From contig NZ_OX366349.1 in NCBI RefSeq assembly GCF_947250775.1, forward strand, positions 682,001-746,000: a stretch of DNA of 64,000 bases, given 5' to 3'. Positions 43,160 to 52,266 of the stretch are shown here, piece by piece. Within the stretch, counting starts at the first letter, position 1. Each line of letters begins with the position of its first letter. The position numbers were made by a program, and so were the translations under genes. Under the pieces are notes generated by a model, which was given only the letters and a program-made list of their open reading frames with translations, searched no databases and was not told where the DNA came from. This DNA comes from Wolbachia endosymbiont (group A) of Rhinocyllus conicus. GTDB taxonomy: Bacteria; Pseudomonadota; Alphaproteobacteria; Rickettsiales; Anaplasmataceae.

Positions 43160-43560
43160 ACGAAAAAACTTCCTTGACAAACTCCGCCAGCCCCCTTATT
43201 ATGAGAATAAGGGTATTTATGACTCAAAACTTGTTTTTGACCTGCAGGCTCAATGACAAAATTCAGTAAAAAACTCAGGGTATTTTTTGGCGGATTACAT
43301 AAAATTATAGCGGCTGCATGTCTTTTTTATTTTTTCTACATTCAGCCAAATCGCGCTTATTTTAAGCGTTAGCACATTATTACAGCGCCACTTACAGTAA
43401 TATAGAGTCAAAACTCGCACCACGGGAGTTCTTTGCCTTTTTTTTCATTTGGTAAATTTCTTAATGTTTGTAGCTAAAAGAGCCCAAGAGAGGTGTCATC
43501 CCGCTGCTTGTTAGCGGGATCTATGTTAAGAGATACCGCGAATGAATCGCGGTATGACGT
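43160..43560. repeat. Dispersed repeat, diverged copy 3
   Basis: This copy shares the TTGACA (43174-43179)-N17-TATTAT (43197-43202) start and the TTTGCCTTTTTTTTCATTTGGTAAATTTC end with copies 1 and 2 but is diverged between them. A GCTTGTTAGC palindrome again ends it near 43520. It opens a gene-free stretch 43039-43951. Confidence 0.7.
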
Positions 43561-43900
43561 AGGAATGAATCGCGGTATGACGTAGGACTGCTGTCATCCC
43601 AGTGCCCAGACACTGGGATCCAGTTTTCCATATAATCTCATCAAAAATGTTTATTTTCTAGCTACTTTTATACTTATCAACTCAGTATGCTTACTTACAA
43701 TTAAAATTCCTGGATCCAAGTAGTCAAGCTACTCGGATGACACCCTCCTGATGGGCCCAAATCACAATGTTCGTACAGTTGTGGGCGGTATGACAGCGTT
43801 AGCTATACTTTTATACTCACCAACTCAGCATCCAATCAAGTAGTCAAGCTACTTAGATCTGGTGGACTCAAATCACAATGTTCATACAGTTATGCTGTGC
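43500..43900. repeat. Palindromic repeat run before fabH
   Basis: Tandem ATCGCGGTATGACGTAGG units (43540-43590), an ATCCCAGTGCCCAGACACTGGGATCC hairpin (43596-43621), more ATCC-type fragments, and a 48-bp sequence (43738-43786, CACCCTCCTGATGGGCCC and the following CACAATGTTCGTACAGTTG) repeated at 51686-51733. Nothing coding was recognised. Confidence 0.7.
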
Positions 43901-43951
43901 CCTATGGTGTGATGTTCTACGAGTTGGGTAACAGGAGGTAATGCAAGAAGT

Positions 43952-44908
43952 CTAATAGCGCAGCAACACGGAACCCCATGTGAGACCTGCACCTATTGCA
44001 ATCAGCAGTACCAGATTTCCTGATTTTATTTTTGATTCTTGTATTGCATAGTCTAAGGCCAGTGGAATTGACGCTGCTGAGGTGTTTGCATGCTTATCAA
44101 CGGTATTAATCACTTTCTCTATAGGAAAATCTAATTTCTTTACTACTGCTTCAATAATACGAATGTTTGCTTGATGGGGAATTAACCAGTCAATATCAGT
44201 GATTTTCAAATTATTGCATCTTAGTGTTTCCTCTACTGAGGCTGTTAACTTATCCACTGCATGTTTAAACACTTCTCTTCCATTCATGCATATTTTTCCA
44301 GAATCATCAGTAGAGGATACCCCTCCGTTCGTACATAATATGTCCACATTGCCATCAGAGTGTAAGTTTGTTGATATGATGACGCTGCTACCCATTTCCG
44401 ATTTTATTATCACTGCACCAGCACCATCACCAAAGAGTACACAAGTTGACCTATCTTCCCAGTCAACAATCCTAGACATTATTTCAGCACCAATAACGAG
44501 CGCATATTTAATTCTATTGTTAGATTTTATGAGCGAATCAGCAACTGTAACTGCATATATAAAACCAGAGCATGCTGCTTGTACATCAAAAGAAAATGCG
44601 TTTTTACATTTTAACTTACTTTGTACAATCGTTGCACAGCTAGGCAAAGTTTTATCAGGCGTTGTTGTTGCAACTATAATCAAGTCAATTTCATCTACTG
44701 AAATTTTAGCTTTTTCTATAGCACTTTTTGCTGCATTTACAGCTAGATCTGACGTTAATTCTCCTTCATCTGCTATATGCCTTTGAACTATTCCTGTTCT
44801 CTGCCTTATCCATTTATCGCTTGTCTCAACTATCGATGCAATTTCGTTGTTACTCAACGTTTTTCTTGGTAGATAAGATCCAGTGCTTAATATGAAACTT
44901 TTATTCAA
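43952..44908 (-). CDS. fabH: 3-oxoacyl-ACP synthase III (FabH)
   Basis: This 318-residue enzyme starts fatty-acid synthesis by condensing acetyl-CoA with malonyl-ACP. The catalytic triad is present: Cys113 in AACSGF, His in IPHQANIRI (about 240) and Asn in NTSAASIPLAL (about 273). Length and motifs are normal. It overlaps plsX by 8 bp and forms the classical rpmF-plsX-fabH cluster. Confidence 0.96.
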   Translation of the reverse strand: MNKSFILSTGSYLPRKTLSNNEIASIVETSDKWIRQRTGIVQRHIADEGELTSDLAVNAAKSAIEKAKISVDEIDLIIVATTTPDKTLPSCATIVQSKLKCKNAFSFDVQAACSGFIYAVTVADSLIKSNNRIKYALVIGAEIMSRIVDWEDRSTCVLFGDGAGAVIIKSEMGSSVIISTNLHSDGNVDILCTNGGVSSTDDSGKICMNGREVFKHAVDKLTASVEETLRCNNLKITDIDWLIPHQANIRIIEAVVKKLDFPIEKVINTVDKHANTSAASIPLALDYAIQESKIKSGNLVLLIAIGAGLTWGSVLLRY

Positions 44909-45938
44909 TATGACTTACCCCGTTAATTATCTTTTGATTTAAATTTTCACTAATTGCATTTACTGCAAATTTTATAGCATGGGCAAAAGAAATAGCATCA
45001 GAATTTCCATGACTTTTAATGATGATACCATTCAGCCCTAAAAACATAGCTCCACTTCTAATTTTGGGATTAAAACGCGTTAATGCTTTATTTAGTTTAG
45101 ATTTTAACAATATACCAATAAGCATTTTCGCTATCCACGAGTTGAATACTTCCTGCTTTATTAGATTGATAAAAGTACTAGCGGTTGCCTCAGCTGTTTT
45201 GAGCATTACATTGCCAACAAAACCATCAGCAACAATCACATCTATATTACCCTCTAAAAATTCACTTGCCTCTATATACCCTTTGAAATTAATGCCTGGA
45301 GCGTTTTTAAGCAACTCAAAAGCGCCGCGCACTGAGTCATTACCTTTAACTTCTTCTGTACCGATATTTAGCAAAGCAACCTCAGGATTGTCAATTTTTA
45401 GCGCTACTTTTGCAAATATACTTCCCATTAATGCAAATTGGAATAACGAATCGGCATTACAATCGACATTTGCACCAAGGTCAAGCAAAGCGAAGCTTTT
45501 TGTCTTAGTTGGACAGATAGAGACAATAGCAGGACGATAAATATTTGGTAATGTTCCTAAAATAAATCTGGAAATTGCCATCAACGCCCCGGTGTTGCCT
45601 GAAGATACCACTCCGAAAGCTTTACCTTCTTTCACTGCAACAATTGCAGCTTTCATACTTGAGTCTTTACGATGTCTCAGCGCAAAAGATGGCTTATCAT
45701 TCGCAAGGACATTGTCAGAACAATGAGTAAACTCAGAATTGTTACTTACTTTTTTATATTTCAAAAGCAAAGGAGATACTTTTTCCTTATCTCCATAAAT
45801 ATGAAAAAGAACTTTAATGCCTGGGTCAACAAGATTATCCAAAAAAAAACCAGCACCCTGAATTACGGAAAGAGGCGCAAAATCGCCCCCCATAGCGTCA
45901 AGTGCAATAACTATGTGATTATTGACCGTAGGTAACAT
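44901..45938 (-). CDS. plsX: Phosphate acyltransferase PlsX
   Basis: This 345-residue enzyme makes acyl-phosphate from acyl-ACP for phospholipid synthesis. It has the N-terminal ALDAMGGDFAP motif, ALLNIGTEEVKGND and YIEASEFLEGNIDVIVADGFVGNV, all typical. The start at 45938 follows rpmF by 10 bp; a longer frame from 45998 would overlap rpmF. It belongs to the rpmF-plsX-fabH cluster. Confidence 0.95.
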   Translation of the reverse strand: MLPTVNNHIVIALDAMGGDFAPLSVIQGAGFFLDNLVDPGIKVLFHIYGDKEKVSPLLLKYKKVSNNSEFTHCSDNVLANDKPSFALRHRKDSSMKAAIVAVKEGKAFGVVSSGNTGALMAISRFILGTLPNIYRPAIVSICPTKTKSFALLDLGANVDCNADSLFQFALMGSIFAKVALKIDNPEVALLNIGTEEVKGNDSVRGAFELLKNAPGINFKGYIEASEFLEGNIDVIVADGFVGNVMLKTAEATASTFINLIKQEVFNSWIAKMLIGILLKSKLNKALTRFNPKIRSGAMFLGLNGIIIKSHGNSDAISFAHAIKFAVNAISENLNQKIINGVSHIE

Positions 45939-45948
45939 ACCATAATAG

Positions 45949-46143
45949 TCATTCTGCCTGTTGCTTAATGAAAACTCGTTTTCCTTTGTAACTGCCATCT
46001 ACTGCTACATTATGAGGCAACATGAATTCTCCAGTTGTTGAACATACCACAACATTCTTAGGCTCAATAGCATGATGAGAACGATGCATATTACGCCTTG
46101 ACTTCGACTTTTTTCTTTTTGGAACTGCCAAAACTTCCTCCAT
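45949..46143 (-). CDS. rpmF: 50S ribosomal protein L32
   Basis: This 64-residue basic protein has the L32 N-terminus MEEVLAVPKRKKSKSRRNM followed by a VCSTTGEFMLPHNVAVDG core. It lacks the paired zinc-binding cysteines found in some L32 forms (the C- type). Its place upstream of plsX-fabH is typical across bacteria. Confidence 0.95.
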   Translation of the reverse strand: MEEVLAVPKRKKSKSRRNMHRSHHAIEPKNVVVCSTTGEFMLPHNVAVDGSYKGKRVFIKQQAE

Positions 46144-46240
46144 TCTCTACAAAATTCAATTCATTAATAACATGTTTTTTACAAGAAGTAAACAGGGATA
46201 ATAAAATAAGTAAGGTTTGCTTATGTAATTGAGTCCTATA

Positions 46241-46330
46241 GCTAAAGTGGCTTAGGTTTACCTACAATTTGAAAAACCGTCATTCCGCTACTAGTTAGCG
46301 CCGCGGCGGTATGACGTAGGGAAACCTTTC
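46241..46330. repeat. Rearranged palindromic repeat in a 318-bp gap
   Basis: CTATAGCTAAAGT (from 46241) is followed by the CCGCTACTAGTTAGC half-hairpin joined directly to CCGCGGCGGTATGACGTAGG, so the two internal hairpins have been fused by a deletion. The rest of the gap 46144-46461 is AT-rich and holds the mlaE start region; no other feature was recognised. Confidence 0.65.
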
Positions 46331-46461
46331 TTGGGTTAAGCTTTAAATTAAAACATCAAGTATGTTGAACTTAAAACATATCTCAGCTATACTTTGCGAT
46401 AAAGTTAATAAAAATTTTAATAAAATCAGTAAGACTAACCTCTAGCTAAAATGAATACAAA

Positions 46462-47244
46462 GTGAGCTTTTTTGATATAAATAGCGTTAGAATAATTGGT
46501 AGGTACTTTATCAATTTTTTGTTAAGGCTTGGTAGTGCATTCATATTTTTTATTCAATCTCTATACCACTGCTTTGTGCCACCATATTATTTTAGCAACG
46601 TAGCAAAACAAATTATAGAGATAGGCTTTTTCTCTCTGCCAATTGTTGGGCTCACTGGAGTTTTTATAGGAGCGGCGATAGTTTTACAAAGCAGCTTGAG
46701 TGACTCATTAATTAACCAAGAGCAGATAATACCCAAACTTGTTACGATCACTATCATTAAAGAGTTAGGACCAGTTTTGATCAGCTTAATAATGGTAGGG
46801 AAGGTTGGATCATCAATTGCAGCAGAAACTGGTACAATGCGCATCACCGAGCAAATAGATGCCCTTACAACTTTGAATATCAACCCTTTCAAGTATTTAA
46901 TTGCACCAAGGATTTTAGCGTCAATCATAGTATTTCCCATACTTACAGTATGTGCAGATCTAATAGGAATATTTGGAGGATGTATCACTGCAGTCTTCGA
47001 ATTTAACCACAATTTAAATATATACATTAAATACACAGCTCAGTTCTTTAATACGTACGATCTTATAACTGGGCTAGCTAAAGCAACTGCATTTGGCGCC
47101 ATAATTTCTGTCTCAAGTTGCTATTACGGTTATCATTGCAAAGAAGGTGCACGAGGAGTAGGTGTTGCTACAACATCAACTGTTGTTTTATCGTCCATAC
47201 TGATCATTTTAGCAAACTACATGATTACTTTGATACATGCGTAA
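46462..47244 (+). CDS. mlaE: ABC transporter permease MlaE
   Basis: This 260-residue protein has five to six hydrophobic segments and the MlaE family core: VGLTGVFIGAAIVLQ, ELGPVLISLIMVGKVGSSIAAETGTM and GGCITAVFEF. It starts at a GTG. With MlaF it forms the inner-membrane part of the phospholipid transport system that keeps lipid asymmetry. It overlaps mlaF by 8 bp. Confidence 0.92.
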   Translation: MSFFDINSVRIIGRYFINFLLRLGSAFIFFIQSLYHCFVPPYYFSNVAKQIIEIGFFSLPIVGLTGVFIGAAIVLQSSLSDSLINQEQIIPKLVTITIIKELGPVLISLIMVGKVGSSIAAETGTMRITEQIDALTTLNINPFKYLIAPRILASIIVFPILTVCADLIGIFGGCITAVFEFNHNLNIYIKYTAQFFNTYDLITGLAKATAFGAIISVSSCYYGYHCKEGARGVGVATTSTVVLSSILIILANYMITLIHA

Positions 47245-47941
47245 CCCCATAATATCAATATTGAACTTAAGCTTATCTTTTGATGATAGGACAGTACTAA
47301 AAGATCTAAGTTTCGATATATTAAAAGGGGAATCATTAGTCATACTTGGCGGCTCAGGAAGCGGCAAATCTGTACTAACAAAAACAATTATCGGCTTGCT
47401 TGCTCCAGACTCAGGGTCTGTTAAAATAAATAGTAAAAGCAAAAATAAATTTGGGGTTTTATTTCAAAATTCCGCTTTATTTGACTACGTTACAGTGTGG
47501 GAAAATATATCTTTTAATTATAAAAAGCGCTTTAATATCAGCAAAAAGGAGGCAAAACAGCTAGCAATCGAGAAGTTAAATGATGTTGGACTGGAGGAAA
47601 GCATAGCAGATATGTTTCCAATAGAGCTATCAGGTGGAATGAAAAAAAGAGTAGCACTTGCAAGGGCGATTGCACACAATCCAGAAATCATCGTATTAGA
47701 TGAGCCAACTTTAGGATTGGACCCAATTATGTCAGATATAGTAAACGAGATAATAATAAAATTATCTAAAGATCTTAACACTACAATTATCACGATTACA
47801 CATGATATTCATAGCGCATTTAAAATAGCTGATAAAATAGCAGTATTACATGAAGGGGAGATCATTTCCCATGGAACTGTTCAGGAAATACAAAATACTA
47901 ATAACGAATATATAAAGAAATTCATTCGTTATATAAGGTAG
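47237..47941 (+). CDS. mlaF: ABC transporter ATPase MlaF
   Basis: This 234-residue ATPase has Walker A GGSGSGKS (about 36-43), the Q-loop LFQNSALF, the signature LSGGMKKR and Walker B IIVLDEPTLGLDP, and a switch His in THDIHSAF. It pairs with MlaE. The mlaD substrate-binding gene is not in the neighbourhood. Confidence 0.93.
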   Translation: MRNPIISILNLSLSFDDRTVLKDLSFDILKGESLVILGGSGSGKSVLTKTIIGLLAPDSGSVKINSKSKNKFGVLFQNSALFDYVTVWENISFNYKKRFNISKKEAKQLAIEKLNDVGLEESIADMFPIELSGGMKKRVALARAIAHNPEIIVLDEPTLGLDPIMSDIVNEIIIKLSKDLNTTIITITHDIHSAFKIADKIAVLHEGEIISHGTVQEIQNTNNEYIKKFIRYIR

Positions 47942-47976
47942 CAGACATTGGAATTCGGATTTTTTCAAACTGGGTC

Positions 47977-48103
47977 CTATAGCTGACCCAAGCAACACGT
48001 CATACCGCGATTCATTCGCGGTATCTCGGCATAGATTCCGCTAACTAGTAGCGGAATGACGAATTTGTCGTTTTTCAAATTGTCGTAAGTCAGTTTAGCT
48101 ATA
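47977..48103. repeat. Composite palindromic repeat
   Basis: CTATAGCT and TAGCTATA bound an ACCGCGATTCATTCGCGGT hairpin and a CCGCTAACTAGTAGCGG hairpin. It occupies most of the gap between mlaF and the gene at 48208. Confidence 0.75.
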
Positions 48104-48150
48104 TATAGGATGACAGAAATTGTTTGTATTAGCTATATTCAAAAGCTCTA

Positions 48151-48179
48151 TTGATATTTTGCAATATTTGTGATAAAAT
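48151..48179 (+). promoter_or_regulatory. Putative sigma-70 promoter
   Basis: TTGATA (48151-48156), a 17-bp spacer and TAAAAT (48174-48179) precede the ATG at 48208 by 28 bp. Both hexamers match the consensus in five of six positions. Prediction from sequence only. Confidence 0.5.
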
Positions 48180-48207
48180 AATAGCTTAAGGTTGAGAGTA
48201 AAAATTT

Positions 48208-48705
48208 ATGAGTGAAGCTCAAGGTCCAAATATTGCAGAATGGCAAGCGCAGCAGCAACACCAAGAAGCCGCTGGTGAGAAAAGTGGTTTTGGTCTTGGT
48301 CATAGTGACTCTGTTTCAACAGTCGTGGATGGAATGAAATGGTTGTTCAACTTTCATGAAGGAGCAATTGCTGCTTATAGTAACGTGTTTGAAAGTTTGG
48401 TAAGTGGCAGTAGTTTAGTAACACTGTTTGGAAAATCAGGTAATATGTTTGGCATAAAATTTCTTGAAAGCATTGCAGAACATTTTTCAGGTGGAGGTGG
48501 GGAAGATATGCCATCAGAAGGAATGGATATGGCTCATGGTGATGAGGGACCTCACTCAGATGATTACCCTCATGCCAATAATGAAATGGCTCATAATGCT
48601 GATGGTTTGCAAGACATGCATGATGCAGGTGATCACCATGGTCAATCTTTTTCACCTGGTCCTTCACCATCTGTTGGCGATGACCACGGACATGAACTTG
48701 GTTAA
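48208..48705 (+). CDS. Acidic hypothetical with His/Asp/Met-rich C-terminus
   Basis: This 165-residue protein has an N-terminal domain of about 95 residues without known family and a 70-residue C-terminal tail with nine histidines, five methionines and many Asp, Glu and Gly. Such composition is compatible with metal binding, though no standard motif is present. No signal peptide or membrane helix is evident. A good promoter lies upstream, and dxr follows after 73 bp. Confidence 0.65.
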   Translation: MSEAQGPNIAEWQAQQQHQEAAGEKSGFGLGHSDSVSTVVDGMKWLFNFHEGAIAAYSNVFESLVSGSSLVTLFGKSGNMFGIKFLESIAEHFSGGGGEDMPSEGMDMAHGDEGPHSDDYPHANNEMAHNADGLQDMHDAGDHHGQSFSPGPSPSVGDDHGHELG

Positions 48706-48778
48706 ACGCTTAAAAACTGCTGAATAGTATGCGAGAAGACCTAATAAGAAAAGTTGCTATTGTTGTGAGTTTGTCTTA

Positions 48779-49942
48779 GTGAAAAAGGTTTCAGTTTTAG
48801 GATCAACAGGAAGTGTTGGAAAAAAGACTGTAGATTTGCTCTCAAGGAGAAAAGAAGAATACCAAGTGGAAGCACTAAGTGCCCATTCAGACTTTGCTCT
48901 ACTGGCACACCAAGCAAAACTGCTGAATGCAAAATACGTTGCTATCTCCGATGAAAGGTTTTACAAAGATTTAAGAGAAAACCTACTTGGTACAGATGTA
49001 AAAATAGCAATTGGCGCTACAAATATTGCTACCATACCTGTTGATCTCTCAGTTGTTGCAATAATTGGCATTGCAGGCCTTGAACCAGTTATGCACATCA
49101 TAGAAAGCGGTACTAAAGTCATTGCACTAGCAAACAAAGAAAGCATTGTTTGCGGTGGAAAGTTATTACTCAAAAAAGCTAAAGAAAAAAACGTACAAAT
49201 AATCCCTATCGACTCTGAACACAACGCAATTTTTCAAGTTTTGCAAAATGACGACAAATGCGTAGAAAAGATCATACTTACTGTTTCTGGTGGACCATTC
49301 TTAAACTATAGTTCTGAGCAATTAAGAAATGTCACGGTAGATCAGGCGCTTAGTCACCCCACTTGGAATATGGGAAGGAAAATCTCAGTTGATAGTGCAA
49401 CAATGATGAATAAGGCACTAGAGATAATAGAAGCACATAACTTGTTTAACATCAGCCCGGATAAAATTGAAGCAATAGTGCATCCTGAGTCAATAGTACA
49501 TGGAATTGTAACTTATAAGGATGGGTTCAACTTTGCTGTGCTTGCAGAAACTGACATGGCAATTCCTATTTCATATGCTTTGTCTTGGCCGGAAAGATCA
49601 GCTTTAAATCGTAAATTAGATTTAACAAAGCAAGGAAAATTGACCTTTCAAGAACCAGACCATAAGCGTTTTCCTGCGCTAAAGCTTAGCATGGCAGTGT
49701 TAAACTCTTCTGCTCCACAAACAAACAGTATTGTGCTCAATGCTGCAAATGAAATAGCTGTTAATGAATTTTTGAAGTCACGAATTGGCTTTTTAAAAAT
49801 AGTAGAGGTAGTGGAATCAACAATGGAAAGTTTTGATAGTTACACTGATATTAATTCACTATCTGATATAATAAATATTGATTGTGAAAGTCGTATTATT
49901 GCTAATAAAATTGTTGAAAGTAAAGTTGTTGCGTATAGCTAG
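48779..49942 (+). CDS. dxr: 1-deoxy-D-xylulose-5-phosphate reductoisomerase
   Basis: This 387-residue enzyme makes MEP in the second step of the MEP isoprenoid pathway with NADPH. It begins at a GTG. The N-terminal Rossmann motif is VLGSTGSVGKKT (5-16); the metal-binding motif SEHNAIF and catalytic LTVSGGPF, HPTWNMGRKISVDSATMMNK and the C-terminal substrate-closing HPESIVHGIV are all present. Confidence 0.95.
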   Translation: MKKVSVLGSTGSVGKKTVDLLSRRKEEYQVEALSAHSDFALLAHQAKLLNAKYVAISDERFYKDLRENLLGTDVKIAIGATNIATIPVDLSVVAIIGIAGLEPVMHIIESGTKVIALANKESIVCGGKLLLKKAKEKNVQIIPIDSEHNAIFQVLQNDDKCVEKIILTVSGGPFLNYSSEQLRNVTVDQALSHPTWNMGRKISVDSATMMNKALEIIEAHNLFNISPDKIEAIVHPESIVHGIVTYKDGFNFAVLAETDMAIPISYALSWPERSALNRKLDLTKQGKLTFQEPDHKRFPALKLSMAVLNSSAPQTNSIVLNAANEIAVNEFLKSRIGFLKIVEVVESTMESFDSYTDINSLSDIINIDCESRIIANKIVESKVVAYS

Positions 49943-50073
49943 AGTAATGTAACCAGACTGCATTCTGTGATTTTAGCAAAACACGATCTTTCATTTGAGC
50001 TTTCTTCAATTTAAAATAAATACAGAAACTAGCTATCTTCAAAAATATGGTTGAATAATTGTATCCGTTCAGG

Positions 50074-51319
50074 CAATGGCATCAACTTAAGGGATGTTAA
50101 GGAGTAAAATACTACAAGAGACAGCACTTTTGTTTCTATTTTATTGCAACAAAAAAGTTTAAAATGTGTCATTTTTAGGTGAGGCATGCAAAAAGGAAAA
50201 GATCTTATCTTACAAATTAAAAATGCAATATACTCGAAAACTTTTCAGAAAATCCATTGTGTTGAGTTTTACACGAACAAGAAAACTTCCTTTTTCGACA
50301 GTATTTTCTATAGTTAGTTAAAAAAAGTTTGGGAATAGAATGTGAACTTATGGAGCCATTGACATGTACCCTCAAAGCAAGCTTTTTCTAAAGCAAGGTA
50401 TAAGATTTGCCATACAGGCTTTCAAGAATTTAAGCATCCAAACAGCCTATCAGGATGAACCTGAGTTGGAGAGGCTATAGACTTATTGCAGCAGATGGTT
50501 CTGGTATTCAGCTCTGAGGAAATTGTATCCGAGTTTGAACCAAATGGAACAACAGGCACCATTGGCAATTTGTTTGTTGATTTGTGTACTTCGCTGATTT
50601 GTAGTGCTCGTTTTACGGCTTGGAATATAGGTGAACAAACGTTGGCGGAAGAGCAATTACCCGAAGTTATCACTCAAATGCGTTCATTAAATCAAGAGAA
50701 ATTATTATTTATCTATGATCGTCTTCAGTAAAATTCATTCAGCAGCATGATGATTTGGAAGTAGATTTTATTTTTCGCTTGCAAAAAAGAAATTATAGCA
50801 AGCTATGGGAACGCTGGCGAATTAGATTTTGATTTTATATTGGAAAATGAAAATCTAAAAAATAAAATGAAAGGACAGAAAGTAAGAGCTAACATTAGCC
50901 AACGGAGAAACAGAGTTTTTGATCGAGACTTTGGAGTAAAGCTTATGTATTAAGGTGGCACATAGAGGAGTGCTATAAACGACTCAAAGTAGGAGCAGAG
51001 TTAGAGAATTTTTCTGGAGAGGCTGTATTACAAGAATTTTGGGCAAACTTGGTCATGTGCAATATATTATCGCTTCATATGTGTGATGCACAAGGGCCTT
51101 CCCAGATCAAATTGCTGAGAAATTTTTCAGTTTTATTTGGTGTGATGAGGCAATCAAGTGCTTGTTGCACCAAAAAACTTTCAAGCCCTTTTTAAGTATA
51201 CGCACTAAAGTTAAGATCCGACCGGGAAGATTGTATAGCCGCGATAAAGTAGATAAGCCTAAACGCCATCATGTCTTTAGGAGAGTTTGCTAATGTATGC
51301 TCTTAAGTTGACGCCATTG
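50074..51319 (+). mobile_element. IS4-family insertion sequence relic
   Basis: CAATGGCATCAACTTAAG (50074-50091) and the inverse of CTTAAGTTGACGCCATTG (51302-51319) form an 18-bp terminal inverted repeat with one mismatch. Between them lies the decayed transposase gene. A target duplication could not be seen. The element measures about 1.25 kb. Confidence 0.65.
50160..51293 (+). pseudogene. IS4-family transposase pseudogene
   Basis: Fragments of a DDE transposase occur in order in different frames: an N-terminal SFTRTRKLPF segment (about 50260), LIAADGSGIQL (first catalytic Asp, about 50485), an intact stretch of 60 codons (50520-50730), then, beyond stops, WHIEECYKRLKVGAELENFSG (the usual E-containing YREK-type region) and the C-terminal RPGRLYS..FRRVC ending at TAA 51291-51293. 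Stops and frameshifts near 50500, 50732 and 50830 mean it is not functional. Confidence 0.75.
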
Positions 51320-51332
51320 ACTGTTCTCCCTC

Positions 51333-51735
51333 GTCATACCGCCGCAGACCGTCATACCGCCGCGGTATCTCATCAGCTAACAAGCAGCGGGACGACAGCA
51401 GTACTACGTCATACTACCGCAAACCGTCATACCGCCGCGGTATCTCTAGATCCCGCTAACAAGTAGCGGGATGACGGTTGTCAGGCTAGCTGTCATCCCA
51501 GTGCCCAGACACTGGGATCTCATTTTACTCTATAATGGCAGTGCCTCTATGATGTAAGGAATCCAGTTTTTATGCAATCTCATCAAGAACGTTGTGTTTT
51601 AACGTAAGGTTGGCTACTTTTACACTCACTAACTTAGCTGGATCCCAGTGTCTGGGCACTGGGATGACGAGAAAGGAGCACTGGAATGACACCCTCCTGA
51701 TGGGCCCAAATCACAATGTTCGTACAGTTGTGGGT
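51333..51735. repeat. Palindromic repeat cluster between IS relic and 101-aa gene
   Basis: Several copies of CGTCATACCGCC..GCGGTATCTC and CCGCTAACAAGTAGCGGG (51333-51480), an ATCCCAGTGCCCAGACACTGGGATCTC hairpin (51494-51520), an inverted copy (51642-51668) and the 48-bp repeat at 51686-51733 shared with 43738-43786. No gene was recognised in 51320-51735. Confidence 0.75.
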
Positions 51736-52041
51736 TTAGTACGCCTTATAATTCTCAAACTGCTGTTCCGAATTAGAATTATTAAATTCACTATAAGGAG
51801 GAGCGCTTGGAGGAGAGTAAGGAGGAGGTGGTCCATAATTCCTAACTGCTTCTTTAGCCTTCTCAATATTATCTGATTCTTTCTCATGCTTCATATGAAA
51901 AGCTAAACCACCAGCAAAACATACGAGAGAATTAACGCCAAGGATAACTAAACCCCACACTGGTAACACTGGATAAACAGCACAAGCTACCAAAGCCGCT
52001 AAAGAAACAGCGCCAACCGCAAATTCTATATTCCTAAGCAT
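51736..52041 (-). CDS. Small membrane protein with proline-rich PPPY tail
   Basis: This 101-residue protein has one or two hydrophobic segments in its first 50 residues (about 6-25 and 28-48) and a cytosolic or exposed tail containing PPPPYSPPSAPPYSEF (about 70-85). PPPY matches the PPxY pattern that binds WW domains in eukaryotic proteins; the second, APPY, does not. No bacterial family is recognised. It lies between the repeat cluster and the phage tail module. Confidence 0.65.
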   Translation of the reverse strand: MLRNIEFAVGAVSLAALVACAVYPVLPVWGLVILGVNSLVCFAGGLAFHMKHEKESDNIEKAKEAVRNYGPPPPYSPPSAPPYSEFNNSNSEQQFENYKAY

Positions 52042-52266
52042 CTTAAGCTTATTATCAAGATACCGTCTTGTGAGTCAATAAAAAAATTATTCAAACTGTA
52101 CCGTAATCAAAAAATACTTCCAACCCACATCCTGTATAGCGTTATACACTAACCAACAACATTTAATAAATTTGTGTAAGGTACTATTCCACATAAGATG
52201 CGATAAGAGCATTTTTTGATTTTAAACTTCAGATACCATTTTGTTAATCAGCAAGAAAATTCAAGA

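Noticed and set aside
50422..50673. Minus-strand open frame in the IS relic
   Set aside because: It is antisense to the transposase remnant, whose sense-strand motifs are clear.
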